Notes: generated by a model from the letters alone, not told the origin. DNA of 64,000 bases from Palleronia pontilimi (GCF_016412875.1 NZ_JAEKPD010000006.1:1-64000), one strand, 5' to 3'; numbered from the stretch's first letter, positions 18,388-28,069 are shown. Made by a program: numbers and translations.

Positions 18388-19788
18388 ATGGACTTCTCGT
18401 TCCGTCTGAACGGTGAGACGGTGACAGCGGACACCCCGCCCACCACCACCCTGCTGGACTGGCTGCGCGAAAGCCGCGGCCTGACCGGCACCAAGGAGGG
18501 CTGCAACGAAGGCGATTGCGGCGCCTGCACGGTGATCGTGACCGACTCGGACGGCCCCATGACGATGAACGCCTGCATCCTGTTCATGGGCCAGCTTCCC
18601 GGCCGGTCCGTGCGCACCATCGAAGGTATCGCCGCCCCCGACGGCACGCTGCACCCGGTCCAGCAGGCGATGATCGACCACCACGGATCGCAATGCGGCT
18701 TCTGCACCCCGGGCTTCGTCACCGCCATGGCCTGCAGCCACCTGACCGGCGCCACCGATCACGCAGACCAGCTTGCGGGCAATCTGTGCCGTTGCACCGG
18801 ATACGCCCCGATCCTGCGCGCCGCGCGGGCGGCCGAAGACGCGCCGGTCCCCGACCACATGCGCGACGCCCCTGCTTCATCTTTCCACAAATACCCTTCG
18901 GGGGGGCGCGCAGCGCGGGGGGCAGACGGCCCCCCTCTGCCCCCCGACGAAAGCGCCGTCCGCCCGACCGAACTGGACGAACTGGCCGCGTGGTACGCCG
19001 CCCATCCCGATGCCACCCTGATCGCGGGTGCGACCGACGTGGGCCTGTGGGTCACCAAGGATTTCCGCGACCTGGGGCCAATCGCCTTCCTGAACGGCAT
19101 CGCGGCGCTGAGGCGGATCGAGATCACCGACACGCAGGCGACGATCGGCGCGGGCGTCACCATCGCTGCCCTGCGCGACGCGGTGGCGCCCCTCTGGCCG
19201 TCCTTCGCCGAGCTTTTGCGCCGCTACGGCTCGGCGCAGGTCCGCAACGCGGCAACCGTCGGCGGCAACATCGCCAACGGCTCGCCCATCGGGGACAGCC
19301 CGCCCGCGCTGATCGCGCTGGGGGCCGAGCTGCACCTGCGCCTGGGCGACGCGCGGCGCAAGATCGCGCTGGGAGATTTCTTTCTCGACTACGGCAAGCA
19401 GGACCGCGCGCCGGGCGAATTCATCGAAGCGATCACGATCCCGCGCGGGCCGGGCACGTTGACCTGCCACAAGATCTCGAAGCGGTTCGACCAGGACATC
19501 TCGGCGCTTTGCGGCTGCTTCCATATCGAGCGCGCAGGCAGCCGGATCACCCGGGCGCGGCTGGCCTTCGGCGGAATGGCGGGCATCCCCAAGCGCGCCC
19601 GCACCGCCGAGGCCGCGCTGGTCGCGGACGGTCTGACGGCCGCGCAGGACGCGCTGGCGCAGGACTTCGCGCCGCTGTCGGACATGCGGGCCTCGGCCGG
19701 GTATCGCCTGGACGCGGCCCGCGGTCTGCTCGCGCGAATTTTCGACGAAAATTCGGCACCGGCCCACGTGCTGGGCGTGCGGGCATGA
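18388..19788 (+). CDS. xdhA: xanthine dehydrogenase small subunit (2Fe-2S and FAD)
   Basis: Electron-transfer subunit of xanthine dehydrogenase (hypoxanthine and xanthine to urate, passing electrons to NAD). The first 2Fe-2S site uses Cys39, 44, 47 and 63 ([11 protein letters not shown] ... NAC), the second Cys103, 106, 134 and 136 (CGFC, CRC). The FAD domain follows from about residue 195 ([29 protein letters not shown]). The linker at about residues 163-186 ([18 protein letters not shown]) is encoded by a copy of a dispersed palindromic element, in frame. The stop overlaps xdhB (ATGA). A second, shorter palindrome lies in the last codons. Confidence 0.96.
   Translation: MDFSFRLNGETVTADTPPTTTLLDWLRESRGLTGTKEGCNEGDCGACTVIVTDSDGPMTMNACILFMGQLPGRSVRTIEGIAAPDGTLHPVQQAMIDHHGSQCGFCTPGFVTAMACSHLTGATDHADQLAGNLCRCTGYAPILRAARAAEDAPVPDHMRDAPASSFHKYPSGGRAARGADGPPLPPDESAVRPTELDELAAWYAAHPDATLIAGATDVGLWVTKDFRDLGPIAFLNGIAALRRIEITDTQATIGAGVTIAALRDAVAPLWPSFAELLRRYGSAQVRNAATVGGNIANGSPIGDSPPALIALGAELHLRLGDARRKIALGDFFLDYGKQDRAPGEFIEAITIPRGPGTLTCHKISKRFDQDISALCGCFHIERAGSRITRARLAFGGMAGIPKRARTAEAALVADGLTAAQDALAQDFAPLSDMRASAGYRLDAARGLLARIFDENSAPAHVLGVRA
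18874..18945 (-). repeat. dispersed palindromic element, copy 1, inside xdhA
   Basis: Begins with the tail signature GCTTCATCTTTCC...AAATACC and continues into a GC block. Bases 18898-18936 match the reverse complement of copy 2 in xdhB over 39 bases with one mismatch. The GGGGGGC-5 bases-GCCCCCC hairpin core is shared with copy 2 and with 54223-54249. It is read in frame within the linker between the Fe-S and FAD domains. Confidence 0.85.
19736..19754. repeat. AT-rich perfect palindrome at the 3' end of xdhA
   Basis: GAATTTTCG, one base, CGAAAATTC: perfect 9-bp arms with a 1-base centre in otherwise GC-rich coding sequence. It encodes RIFDENSAP near the XdhA C-terminus. A similar 9+1+9 palindrome is at 58203-58221. 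Confidence 0.75.
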
Positions 19789-22247
19789 GCGTCGCGAAAC
19801 CGCTTCCCCACGACAGCGCGCGGGCGCATGTGACCGGGGCTGCGCGCTACGTGGACGATATCCCGACGCCCGCCAGCTGCCTGCACCTGGCCTTCGGAGT
19901 GTCGGACCACGCGCATGGGCGCCTGGACAAAATCGCGCTGGACGCCGTGCGCGCCGCACCCGGAATCATCGCCGTGCTGACGGCCGCCGATCTGCCCTTC
20001 GACAACGACGTCTCGCCCGCCGCAGGCGACGAGCCGCTCCTGGCCGAGGGCACGGTGCAATATGTCGGCCAGCCGATCTTCCTGGTCGTGGCGCAAAGTC
20101 ACCTTGCGGCGCGCAAGGCGGCGCGGCTGGGCCAGATCGGGATCGATCCGCTGCCCGCGATCCTCGGCATCGACGACGCGCTGGCCGCGAATGCCCGGTT
20201 CGAGGACGGGCCGCGCCGCTACGCCAAGGGCGACGCGGCACGGGCGATCAAGGCGGCACCCCATCGCTTGCACGGCCGGATCGAGATCGGCGGACAGGAG
20301 CATTTCTACCTGGAAGGCCAGGCCGCCCTTGCCCTGCCGCAGGAGGACGGCGGCATGGTCGTGCACGCCTCGACCCAGCACCCGACCGAGATCCAGCACA
20401 AGGTGGCCCATGCCATCGGGCAGCCCATGGCATCCGTGCGGGTCGAAATGCGGCGCATGGGCGGCGGCTTCGGCGGCAAGGAAAGCCAGGGCAACGCCCT
20501 GGCCGTAGCCTGCGCGGTCGCGGCCCGGGCTTTGGGCCGCCCGTGCAAGATGCGCTACGACCGCGACGACGACATGACCATCACCGGCAAGCGCCACGAT
20601 TTCCGGATCGCCTACGACGTGGGCTTCGACGGGAACGGCAGGATCCGCGGGATCGCCTTCACCCACTACGCGCGCTGCGGCTGGGCACAGGACCTGTCGC
20701 TGCCGGTGGCCGATCGGGCGATGCTGCACGCCGACAACGCCTATCACCTGACCGATGTCGAGATCGTGTCGCACCGGCTGCGCACCAACACGCAAAGCGC
20801 CACCGCCTTTCGCGGCTTCGGCGGGCCGCAGGGCATGCTCGGGATCGAGCGGGTCATGGACGAGATCGCCCACGCGCTGGGCCGCGACCCGCTGGAGGTG
20901 CGGCGCGTGAACTTCTACGCGGCGGCGCGGGATGTCGGGCAAGCAGGGGGGCTGTCTGCCCCCCGCGCTGCGCGCCCCCCCGAGGGATATTTGGAAAAAG
21001 GTGAATCAGCGGGCCGGTCTGACGGATCGGCGGCGGCGCGGGATGTCGAGGTGGCGAGCCGGGCCGCGACCGGCGAGATTCCCGCGGCGGTGGCGCCGGT
21101 GGCGAAGTCCTCGGGCGTGCAGACCACGCCCTATCACATGCCGGTCACCGATTTCATCCTGCACGAGATGGTGGACCGGTTGCGCGCCGATGCGGATTAC
21201 GACGCGCGGCGGGCGGCGGTGGCCGGGTGGAATGCCGAAAATGGGATCCTGAAGAAGGGCATCGCGCTGACGCCGGTGAAGTTCGGGATCTCCTTCACGC
21301 TGACGCATCTGAACCAGGCGGGCGCGCTGGTGCATGTCTACCAGGACGGCTCGGTCCACATGAACCACGGCGGCACCGAGATGGGCCAGGGGCTGCACCA
21401 GAAGGTGCGGCAGGTGGCGGCCGATCGCTTCGGGATCGGGGTGGATGCCGTGCATGTCAGCGCGACCGATACCGCGAAGGTGCCGAACACCTCGGCCACG
21501 GCGGCGTCTTCGGGGGCGGATCTGAATGGCATGGCCGTGATGGCCGCCTGCGACACCATTCGGGACCGGATTGCGGAATACCTGTCGGGTTTGCACCAGT
21601 CATCCCCCGATTCCGTGCGGTTCGATGCGGGAAAAGTGCAAGCGGGCGACGCGACCTACAGCTTTGCCGAGGCGGTGCAGCTGGCCTATCAGGGCCGTGT
21701 CAGCCTGTCGGCCACGGGCTTCTACAAGACACCCGACATTTCCTGGGACCGGATCGCGGGACGCGGGCGGCCGTTCTTCTATTTCGCCTATGGCGCGGCG
21801 GTGAGCGAGGTCGTGATCGACACGCGCACGGGCGAGAACAGGCTGCTGCGGGTCGATATCCTGCACGATGCGGGCCGATCGCTGAACCCCGCGCTGGATA
21901 TTGGCCAGATCGAGGGCGGCTTCGTGCAGGGCGTGGGCTGGCTCACGACGGAAGAACTGGTCTGGGACGATGCCGGGCGGCTGACGACCCATGCCCCGTC
22001 GACCTACAAGATCCCGGCCGCATCGGACGTGCCCGAGATGTTCAACGTGGCGCTGTGGGACGGCGAGAACCGCGCCGAGACCGTGTATCGCAGCAAGGCG
22101 GTGGGCGAGCCGCCGCTGATGCTGGCGATCAGCACGCTCATGGCGCTGTCGGACGCGGTGTCGGCCTGCGGGCCCCACTATCCTGCCCTGGACGCGCCTG
22201 CGACGGCCGAGCGGGTGCTGGCGGCAATCCGGCGGGCGCGCGGATGA
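19785..22247 (+). CDS. xdhB: xanthine dehydrogenase large (molybdopterin) subunit
   Basis: Mo-cofactor catalytic subunit that hydroxylates the purine. It has 820 residues. Motifs include [33 protein letters not shown] and the C-terminal [11 protein letters not shown], which holds the catalytic Glu. Between NFYAAARDV and [12 protein letters not shown] lies extra sequence, part of it ([19 protein letters not shown]) coded by a dispersed palindromic element. A 19-bp direct repeat 111 bases apart flanks it; removing one unit would give 783 residues, closer to what I recall for relatives. The start and stop overlap xdhA and xdhC by ATGA. Confidence 0.96.
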   Translation: MSVAKPLPHDSARAHVTGAARYVDDIPTPASCLHLAFGVSDHAHGRLDKIALDAVRAAPGIIAVLTAADLPFDNDVSPAAGDEPLLAEGTVQYVGQPIFLVVAQSHLAARKAARLGQIGIDPLPAILGIDDALAANARFEDGPRRYAKGDAARAIKAAPHRLHGRIEIGGQEHFYLEGQAALALPQEDGGMVVHASTQHPTEIQHKVAHAIGQPMASVRVEMRRMGGGFGGKESQGNALAVACAVAARALGRPCKMRYDRDDDMTITGKRHDFRIAYDVGFDGNGRIRGIAFTHYARCGWAQDLSLPVADRAMLHADNAYHLTDVEIVSHRLRTNTQSATAFRGFGGPQGMLGIERVMDEIAHALGRDPLEVRRVNFYAAARDVGQAGGLSAPRAARPPEGYLEKGESAGRSDGSAAARDVEVASRAATGEIPAAVAPVAKSSGVQTTPYHMPVTDFILHEMVDRLRADADYDARRAAVAGWNAENGILKKGIALTPVKFGISFTLTHLNQAGALVHVYQDGSVHMNHGGTEMGQGLHQKVRQVAADRFGIGVDAVHVSATDTAKVPNTSATAASSGADLNGMAVMAACDTIRDRIAEYLSGLHQSSPDSVRFDAGKVQAGDATYSFAEAVQLAYQGRVSLSATGFYKTPDISWDRIAGRGRPFFYFAYGAAVSEVVIDTRTGENRLLRVDILHDAGRSLNPALDIGQIEGGFVQGVGWLTTEELVWDDAGRLTTHAPSTYKIPAASDVPEMFNVALWDGENRAETVYRSKAVGEPPLMLAISTLMALSDAVSACGPHYPALDAPATAERVLAAIRRARG
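20919..21048 (+). repeat. 19-bp direct repeats flanking the insert in xdhB
   Basis: GCGGCGGCGCGGGATGTCG occurs at 20919-20937 and again at 21030-21048, start to start 111 bases, exactly 37 codons. The palindromic element lies between them. The arrangement looks like a target duplication or a recombination footprint that kept the frame. Confidence 0.85.
20943..21010 (+). repeat. dispersed palindromic element, copy 2, inside xdhB
   Basis: Opposite orientation to copy 1: the GGGGGGC-TGTCT-GCCCCCC hairpin comes first, then a GCGCTGCGC block, then the tail CGAGGGATATTTGGAAAAAG. It is translated in frame as part of XdhB. In reverse complement it matches copy 1 over 39 bases with one difference. 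Confidence 0.88.
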
Positions 22248-23008
22248 GCGACCCGGTGATATACGTGGAAATCGTCGCGGCGCGCGGATCGAGCCCGCGC
22301 GAGGTGGGCACGGCCATGCAGGTCGGCGCGACGCACGTTGCCGGGACCATCGGCGGCGGCGCGCTGGAGCACCGCGCGATTGCCGAGGCGCGCGCGCTGC
22401 TGGATGCGGGCGGCGACGGGCGCGTGCTGACCCTGCCGCTGGGCCCGGCGCTGGGCCAGTGCTGCGGCGGGTCGGTGTCGCTGCTGTTCACGCGCGACCG
22501 GCGCGAGATCGACACCTCGCCCCCCGTGGTGCATCCGGTCACGGAAGACCGCGGGCCGCCCCGGCCGCTATGGCTCTGGGGTGCGGGCCATGTGGGTCGC
22601 GCGGTGGTGCGCGCCTGCCCGCCCGCCGCCCACGCGATCACCTGGGTGGACGATGCGGCCGATCGGTTTCCATCCTGCGTGCCGGACCGCGTCGACGTGG
22701 TCGTGGCCCGGAACATGGCGCGGCTGGCGGCAAGCGCGCCCCAGGACGCGCAGCACCTGATCTTCACCTACAGCCACGAGATCGACTTGGCGCTCTGCGC
22801 CGCTCTGCTGGACCGGGGCGCCGCGGGGATCGGGCTGATCGGGTCGGACACCAAGTGGCGGCGGTTTCGCAACAGGCTCGAGGCGCTGGGGCTGGATCCG
22901 CGCGCCATCACCTGTCCCATCGGGGACAAGAGCCTGGGCAAGCATCCCGACGCGATCGCCCGCGGCGTCGTGGCCCGCCTGGCAAGCGAACGGGAGGTCT
23001 CGGCATGA
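22244..23008 (+). CDS. xdhC: XdhC, Mo-cofactor maturation factor for xanthine dehydrogenase
   Basis: Binds and delivers sulfurated molybdenum cofactor to XdhB; it is not part of the mature enzyme. It has 254 residues. The XdhC_CoxI N-terminal region shows GTIGGGALEHRAIAEAR and a GQCCGGSV segment; the C-terminal Rossmann-like domain has LWGAGHVGRAVV and GLIGSDTKWRRFRNRLEALG. It is coupled by ATGA overlaps to xdhB upstream and the ABC ATPase gene downstream. Confidence 0.95.
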   Translation: MSDPVIYVEIVAARGSSPREVGTAMQVGATHVAGTIGGGALEHRAIAEARALLDAGGDGRVLTLPLGPALGQCCGGSVSLLFTRDRREIDTSPPVVHPVTEDRGPPRPLWLWGAGHVGRAVVRACPPAAHAITWVDDAADRFPSCVPDRVDVVVARNMARLAASAPQDAQHLIFTYSHEIDLALCAALLDRGAAGIGLIGSDTKWRRFRNRLEALGLDPRAITCPIGDKSLGKHPDAIARGVVARLASEREVSA

Positions 23009-24573
23009 GCCTGCTTCTGGATCTGCACGGCCTGACCAAGGCCTATCCCGGCGTGGTCGCCAATGACGATGTGTCCTTCGAAATCGCCCGGGGGCAGGTC
23101 CATGCCCTGCTGGGCGAGAATGGCGCGGGAAAATCGACCTTGGTGAAGATGATCTACGGGCTGGTGCGCCCCGATGCGGGACGCATGATCCTGGACGGCG
23201 ACGCGCATGCTCCGGACAGCCCGCTGGCGGCGCGCGACGCGGGCGTGGCCATGGTGTTCCAGCATTTCAGCCTGTTCGACGCGCTGGACGTGGCCGAGAA
23301 CATCGCGCTGGGCATGTCCGATCCCTCCCCCATGCGCGACCTGGCCCAGCGGATCCGCACCGTCAGCCGCGACTACGGCCTGCCGCTGGATCCCGGCCGG
23401 ATCGTGGGCGACCTGAGCGCGGGCGAGCGGCAGCGCGTGGAAATCGTGCGCTGCCTGCTGCAATCGCCGCGCCTGCTTATCATGGACGAGCCGACCAGCG
23501 TGCTGACCCCGCAGGAGGTCGAGATCCTGTTCGCCACCCTGCGCAAGCTCGCGGCCGAGGGCACGGCGATCCTATATATCAGCCACAAGCTGGAAGAGAT
23601 CCGCGCGCTGTGCGACGCGGCGACGATCCTGCGGCTGGGCCGCGTCGTCGGGCGCTGCGACCCGCGCGATGCCTCGGCCAGCGAATTGGCCGAGATGATG
23701 GTGGGCAGCGCGCTGGCAGCGCCCGCCCGACCGGCGCATGAGCCGGGCGAAACCGTGCTCGAGGTCACCGACCTGTCGCTGCCGCCCGCCCACGCCTTCG
23801 GCACGCCTCTGCGCGGTATCGGCTTCACGCTCTCGAAGGGCGAAGTGCTGGGGATCGGCGGCGTCGCGGGCAACGGGCAGGACGAATTGCTGGCGGCGCT
23901 GTCGGGCGAGCGTTTGTCGCCGCCCGGGTCGGTGCGCATGGGAGGGCGCGACCTGTCGCGGCTGGCCCCCGAGGCGCGGCGCAAGCTGGGCCTTTTGGCC
24001 GCGCCCGAGGAACGGCTGGGCCACGCGGCCGCCCCCGACATGTCGCTGACCGAAAACGCGCTGCTGTCGGGGCACATCCGCAAGGGCCTGGCCCGGCGCG
24101 GCTTCATCGACTGGTCGAAGGCGCGGCATTTCGCGCGCGACGTCATCGCCGCGTTCGATGTGCGCACGCCGAACGAGTCCGTGGCGGCCCGCGCGCTGTC
24201 GGGGGGCAACCTGCAGAAATTCGTCATCGGCCGCGAGATCCTGCAGGCCCCCGACATCCTGGTGGTGAACCAGCCCACCTGGGGGGTCGACGCCAGCGCC
24301 GCGGCCGCGATCCGCCAGGCGCTGCTGGACCTGGCCCAGGGCGGGGCCGCGGTGATCGTCATCAGCCAGGACCTGGACGAGCTGATGGAGATCTCGGATC
24401 GCTTCGCGGCGCTGAACGAGGGGCGGCTGAGCGCGCCCGTCCCGGCCGCATCGCTGGATGTCGAGCGGATCGGCCTGATGCTGGGCGGCGCGCACGACCT
24501 GGAGGTCGCCCATGATACGGGGGACGGCGCCGGGATATTTGAAAGAACAAAGATGAAGCAGGCCGCGCGATGA
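23005..24573 (+). CDS. ABC transporter double ATPase (nucleoside/purine type)
   Basis: 522-residue ATPase with two fused nucleotide-binding halves, as in BMP-family and sugar importers. The first half has Walker A GENGAGKST, signature LSAGERQRVEI and Walker B LLIMDEPTS. The second half has the usual degenerate P-loop GVAGNGQDE and signature LSGGNLQKFVIGREI. Continuous ATGA coupling with xdhC and the next permease argues for purine or nucleoside uptake feeding xanthine dehydrogenase. The last ~14 codons (AGIFERTKMKQAAR) are supplied by a dispersed repeat element, so the tail is probably not functional protein. Confidence 0.93.
   Translation: MSLLLDLHGLTKAYPGVVANDDVSFEIARGQVHALLGENGAGKSTLVKMIYGLVRPDAGRMILDGDAHAPDSPLAARDAGVAMVFQHFSLFDALDVAENIALGMSDPSPMRDLAQRIRTVSRDYGLPLDPGRIVGDLSAGERQRVEIVRCLLQSPRLLIMDEPTSVLTPQEVEILFATLRKLAAEGTAILYISHKLEEIRALCDAATILRLGRVVGRCDPRDASASELAEMMVGSALAAPARPAHEPGETVLEVTDLSLPPAHAFGTPLRGIGFTLSKGEVLGIGGVAGNGQDELLAALSGERLSPPGSVRMGGRDLSRLAPEARRKLGLLAAPEERLGHAAAPDMSLTENALLSGHIRKGLARRGFIDWSKARHFARDVIAAFDVRTPNESVAARALSGGNLQKFVIGREILQAPDILVVNQPTWGVDASAAAAIRQALLDLAQGGAAVIVISQDLDELMEISDRFAALNEGRLSAPVPAASLDVERIGLMLGGAHDLEVAHDTGDGAGIFERTKMKQAAR
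24531..24559 (+). repeat. dispersed element, copy 3 (tail only), in ATPase 3' end
   Basis: Tail signature CGGGATATTTGAAAGAAC followed by AAAGATGAAGC. It encodes the last residues of the ABC ATPase and places purine-rich sequence just before the ATG of the downstream permease. The same tail version is in copy 6 at 50352-50446. Confidence 0.8.
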
Positions 24574-25658
24574 TCGGGCTCGAGAAGCGGCCGACGCCGT
24601 CGCGGGCCTGGAGCTATGCCACGCCGTTCCTGGCGGTGGCGCTGACGGTGATCGCGGGCGGGCTGATGTTCGCGGCGCTGGGCAAGGATCCGGTGGCCGC
24701 GATCCGCACGATCTTCTACGACCCGCTCTTCGATCCGCAATTCGCGGCCTATTCGCGGCCGCAGCTTCTGGTGAAGGCCGGGCCGCTGATCCTGATCGCC
24801 ACCGGCCTGGCGCTGGGGTTCCGGGCGGGCGTCTGGAATATCGGGGCCGAGGGGCAGTATATCATCGGCGCGCTGACGGGGGCCGCCGTCGGGCTGGCGC
24901 TCTACCCGGCCGAGACGCGGGCGATCTTTCCGCTCATGGTGCTGGCGGGAGCGCTGGGCGGCTGGGTCTGGGCGATGATCCCGGCGATCCTGAAGACGCG
25001 GTTCAACACCAACGAGATCCTGGTGTCGCTGCTGCTGGTCTATGTGGCCGAGAACCTGCTGGCGTCGATGGCGGTGGGGCGGCTGCGCAATCCCGAGGGC
25101 GGGGGATTTCCGGGCTCGCGCAACCTCAGCCAGTGGGACGCCGCGAAGAACCCCGAACTGGTGGCGGGCACCGGGATGCATTGGGGCGTGGTCGCGGCCT
25201 TTATCGCGGTGATTTTCGCCTATATCCTGCTCAACCGGCACCTGGCGGGATTTCACATCAAGCTTGCCGGTCAGGCACCCCGCGCGGCGCGCTTCGCGGG
25301 GGTGAACCCCGCCCGCCTGGTCGTGTTCTGCCTGGGCATGTCGGGCGCTCTGGCGGGACTGGCGGGCATTTTCGAAGTGACCGGACCCGCGGGCCAGATA
25401 AGCATCGATTTCAACGTGGGCTACGGCTTCACCGCCATCATCGTGGCCTTCCTGGGCCGATTGCACCCGGTCGGCATCGCGCTGGCGGGGCTGCTGATGG
25501 CGCTGACCTATATCGGCGGCGAACTGGCGTCCTTCATGCTGGGCATACCGGCAGCCGCGATCCAGGCGTTCCAGGGGATGTTGCTGTTCTTCCTGCTGGC
25601 CGTCGACGTTCTGACCAACTACCGGATCCGCCTCGGCCACCGCGAGGTGGCCCGGTGA
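24570..25658 (+). CDS. ABC transporter permease 1 (nucleoside/purine type)
   Basis: A 362-residue inner-membrane permease of the branched-chain/nucleoside (BPD_transp_2) class with about eight hydrophobic segments. The conserved loop GFRAGVWNIGAEGQYIIGAL and the EAA-like region FAGVNPARLVVFCLGMSGAL fit YufP/NupP-type permeases. The start overlaps the stop of the ATPase (ATGA). With the second permease it forms the channel for the BMP-family binding protein encoded downstream. Confidence 0.93.
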   Translation: MIGLEKRPTPSRAWSYATPFLAVALTVIAGGLMFAALGKDPVAAIRTIFYDPLFDPQFAAYSRPQLLVKAGPLILIATGLALGFRAGVWNIGAEGQYIIGALTGAAVGLALYPAETRAIFPLMVLAGALGGWVWAMIPAILKTRFNTNEILVSLLLVYVAENLLASMAVGRLRNPEGGGFPGSRNLSQWDAAKNPELVAGTGMHWGVVAAFIAVIFAYILLNRHLAGFHIKLAGQAPRAARFAGVNPARLVVFCLGMSGALAGLAGIFEVTGPAGQISIDFNVGYGFTAIIVAFLGRLHPVGIALAGLLMALTYIGGELASFMLGIPAAAIQAFQGMLLFFLLAVDVLTNYRIRLGHREVAR

Positions 25659-25727
25659 TCCGCCGGACACCCCGCGCCCGCAACGCCCGCCTCGGGAGCC
25701 CCGCCACCCCGGTGCGCGCGACCCCCT

Positions 25728-25750
25728 GCTTCATCTTTCCAAAAATACCT
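25728..25750 (-). repeat. dispersed element, copy 4 (tail only)
   Basis: GCTTCATCTTTCCAAAAATACC in the 121-base gap between the two permease genes. It is the reverse-orientation tail signature without the full GC hairpin. Confidence 0.75.
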
Positions 25751-25779
25751 GAACGCACCACCGCCACGAAAGCCTTGCC

Positions 25780-26712
25780 ATGGACCTGAGCGCCATCTCT
25801 GCCACCCTTCTGGTCGCGTCGCTCATGGTGGCCGCGACCCCCATCCTGCTGGCCGCCCTGGGCGAGCTGATCGTGGAAAAGGCGGGCGTCCTGAACCTGG
25901 GCGTCGAGGGCATGATGATCACCGGCGCGATCTGCGGCTTCGCCACCGCGGTCGAGACGGGCAACCCCGTGCTGGGCTTCGCCGCGGCGGCGCTGGGCGG
26001 TGCGATGCTGTCACTCGTCTTCGGGGTGCTGACCCAGATTTTCCTGAGCAACCAGGTGGCGACGGGACTGGCGCTGACGCTGTTCGGGCTCGGCCTGTCG
26101 TCGCTGCTGGGCCAGGGCTATGTGGGGATCAAGCCGCCGTCGACCGCGCGGCTGGACCTGGGCCCGCTCAGCGATCTGCCCTTCGTGGGGCGTGTCGTCT
26201 TCGGCCACGACTGGGTTGTGTATCTCAGCCTGTTCCTGGTGGTCGCCACCTGGTATTTCCTGCGCCGCACCCGCGCGGGCCTGAAGCTGCGGGCCGTGGG
26301 CGAAAGCCACCACGCGGCCCACGCGCTGGGGCTGAAGGTGCGCGCGGTGCGGCTTTGCGCCATCGCGTTCGGCGGGGCCATGGCGGGCCTGGGCGGCGCC
26401 TATCTGAGCCTGGTGCGCGTGCCCCAATGGACCGAAGGCATGACCGCGGGCGCGGGCTGGATCGCGCTGGCCATCGTGGTCTTTTCCAGTTGGCGGCCGG
26501 GCGGCGTTTTGCTGGGTGCCTATTTGTTCGGCGGTGTCACGGTGTTGCAGCTGAACCTGCAGGCGGCGGGCGTGGCACTGCCGGTCGAATACTTGTCCAT
26601 GTCGCCCTATCTGATAACCATTGCCGTGCTCGTCGTCATGTCGGCGCGCGGCTCGAAGCGGTCGCTCGGGGCGCCCGCGGACCTGGGCAAACAATTTCAC
26701 GCGACCCACTGA
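25780..26712 (+). CDS. ABC transporter permease 2 (nucleoside/purine type)
   Basis: A 310-residue permease of the same class as the preceding gene. Diagnostic segments are LGELIVEKAGVLNLGVEGMM and ALGLKVRAVRLCAIAFGGAM. Multiple membrane helices cover nearly the whole length. It starts at ATG 25780 after a gap with a repeat element and is followed 33 bases later by the binding-protein gene. Confidence 0.93.
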   Translation: MDLSAISATLLVASLMVAATPILLAALGELIVEKAGVLNLGVEGMMITGAICGFATAVETGNPVLGFAAAALGGAMLSLVFGVLTQIFLSNQVATGLALTLFGLGLSSLLGQGYVGIKPPSTARLDLGPLSDLPFVGRVVFGHDWVVYLSLFLVVATWYFLRRTRAGLKLRAVGESHHAAHALGLKVRAVRLCAIAFGGAMAGLGGAYLSLVRVPQWTEGMTAGAGWIALAIVVFSSWRPGGVLLGAYLFGGVTVLQLNLQAAGVALPVEYLSMSPYLITIAVLVVMSARGSKRSLGAPADLGKQFHATH

Positions 26713-26745
26713 CGGGACGCGTCAATCCAAGGGGAAATCTTCACT

Positions 26746-27840
26746 ATGCTTCGCAGAACACTTCTGGGCGCCGCTGCCACGGCGCTTGTCATGACCACCG
26801 GCGCCTTCGCCGCCGAGCACGCCGAAAAGACCAAGGTCGGCTTCGTCTATGTGGGCCCCGTCGGCGACGGCGGCTGGACCTACGAGCACGACCAGGGCCG
26901 TTTGGCCGTCGAGGCGGAATACGGCGACATGGTCGAGACGGTGTTCCAGGAAAACGTGCCCGAAGGCGCGGATGCCGAGCGGGTGATGACCCAGATGGCG
27001 CTGTCGGGCGCGGACCTGATCTTCACCACCTCCTTCGGTTACATGGACCCGACCATCAACGTGGCCGCCAAGTTTCCGGACGTGAAGTTCGAGCATGCCA
27101 CCGGCTACAAGACCGCAGACAACGTGGCGAACTATTCCGCCCGCTTCTACGAGGGGCGCGCGGTGCAGGGCTATATCGCGGGCAACATGACCGAGACCAA
27201 CAAGATCGGCTATATCGCGTCGTTCCCGATCCCCGAGGTCATCCGCGGCATCAACGCGGCGTACCTGGCCGCCAGCGCCGTGAACCCGGACGTGGAATTC
27301 AACATCGTCTGGGCCTTCACCTGGTTCGATCCGGCCAAGGAAGCCGACGCCGCCAAGGCGCTGATCGAGCAGGGCGCCGACGTGATCCTGCAGCACACCG
27401 ATTCCACCGCGCCCCAGGCCGCGGCGGCGGAAGCCAGCACCGACGGCAAGCAGATCATCACCTTCGGGCAGGCCTCGGACATGGCCGAATACGCCCCCCT
27501 GCCGCGCGTCAGCTCGATCATCGACAACTGGGCGCCCTACTACATCGAGCGCGTGGGCGCCGTGATGGACGGCACCTGGGAAAGCCAGTCGGTCTGGCAA
27601 GGCATCGACAAGGGCATGGTCGAGATCGGCGAGATCTCGGACGCGGTGCCCGAGGACGTGAAGGCGGGTGCGCTGGACATCGTCGAGCAGATCCGCGCGG
27701 GCGAAATGCATCCCTTCACCGGCCCGATCAACAAGCAGGACGGATCGGTCTGGTTGGCAGAGGGCGAGACCGCGGATGACGGCACGCTGCTGGGCATGGA
27801 TTTCTACGTCGAGGGTCTGACGGGCGAGATCCCGAACTGA
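26746..27840 (+). CDS. BMP-family periplasmic binding protein
   Basis: A 364-residue periplasmic binding protein with a cleavable signal peptide (MLRRTLLGAAATALVMTTGAFA, cut near AFA-AEH); it lacks a lipobox Cys. Family hallmarks are KVGFVYVGPVGDGGWTYEHD, DLIFTTSFGYMDP and KIGYIASFPIPEVIRGINA. Relatives bind nucleosides or purines. Its position at the end of xdhABC plus ABC genes supports capture of xanthine, hypoxanthine or a purine nucleoside. AAGGGGAAA precedes the start. A strong terminator follows. Confidence 0.92.
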   Translation: MLRRTLLGAAATALVMTTGAFAAEHAEKTKVGFVYVGPVGDGGWTYEHDQGRLAVEAEYGDMVETVFQENVPEGADAERVMTQMALSGADLIFTTSFGYMDPTINVAAKFPDVKFEHATGYKTADNVANYSARFYEGRAVQGYIAGNMTETNKIGYIASFPIPEVIRGINAAYLAASAVNPDVEFNIVWAFTWFDPAKEADAAKALIEQGADVILQHTDSTAPQAAAAEASTDGKQIITFGQASDMAEYAPLPRVSSIIDNWAPYYIERVGAVMDGTWESQSVWQGIDKGMVEIGEISDAVPEDVKAGALDIVEQIRAGEMHPFTGPINKQDGSVWLAEGETADDGTLLGMDFYVEGLTGEIPN

Positions 27841-27877
27841 CCCGAAAGGTCCCGGATCGCCGGGAAAAACGCTAAAG

Positions 27878-27913
27878 AAGCGCGCGCGTGGCAGTCACGC
27901 GCGCGCTTTTTTT
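27878..27913 (+). terminator. Rho-independent terminator of the xdh/ABC operon
   Basis: A 13-bp stem (27878-27890 with 27896-27908), a 5-base loop, and a run of seven T (27907-27913). This is a textbook intrinsic terminator 38 bases after the binding-protein stop codon. Confidence 0.95.
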
Positions 27914-28069
27914 GGCTCGGGTGCAGCCCTGCCGCGGAAACGGTCAGGCGCCCGGAAAACGGGCGCGGGCGGGGTAATGCCTGCCGAAAGCCCGGAAAAC
28001 CTTGGTCCCGCCCGCGGCGCATGGTAGGCTCAAGCCATATTTTAAGACGTCATATTTCAGAGAATTATT

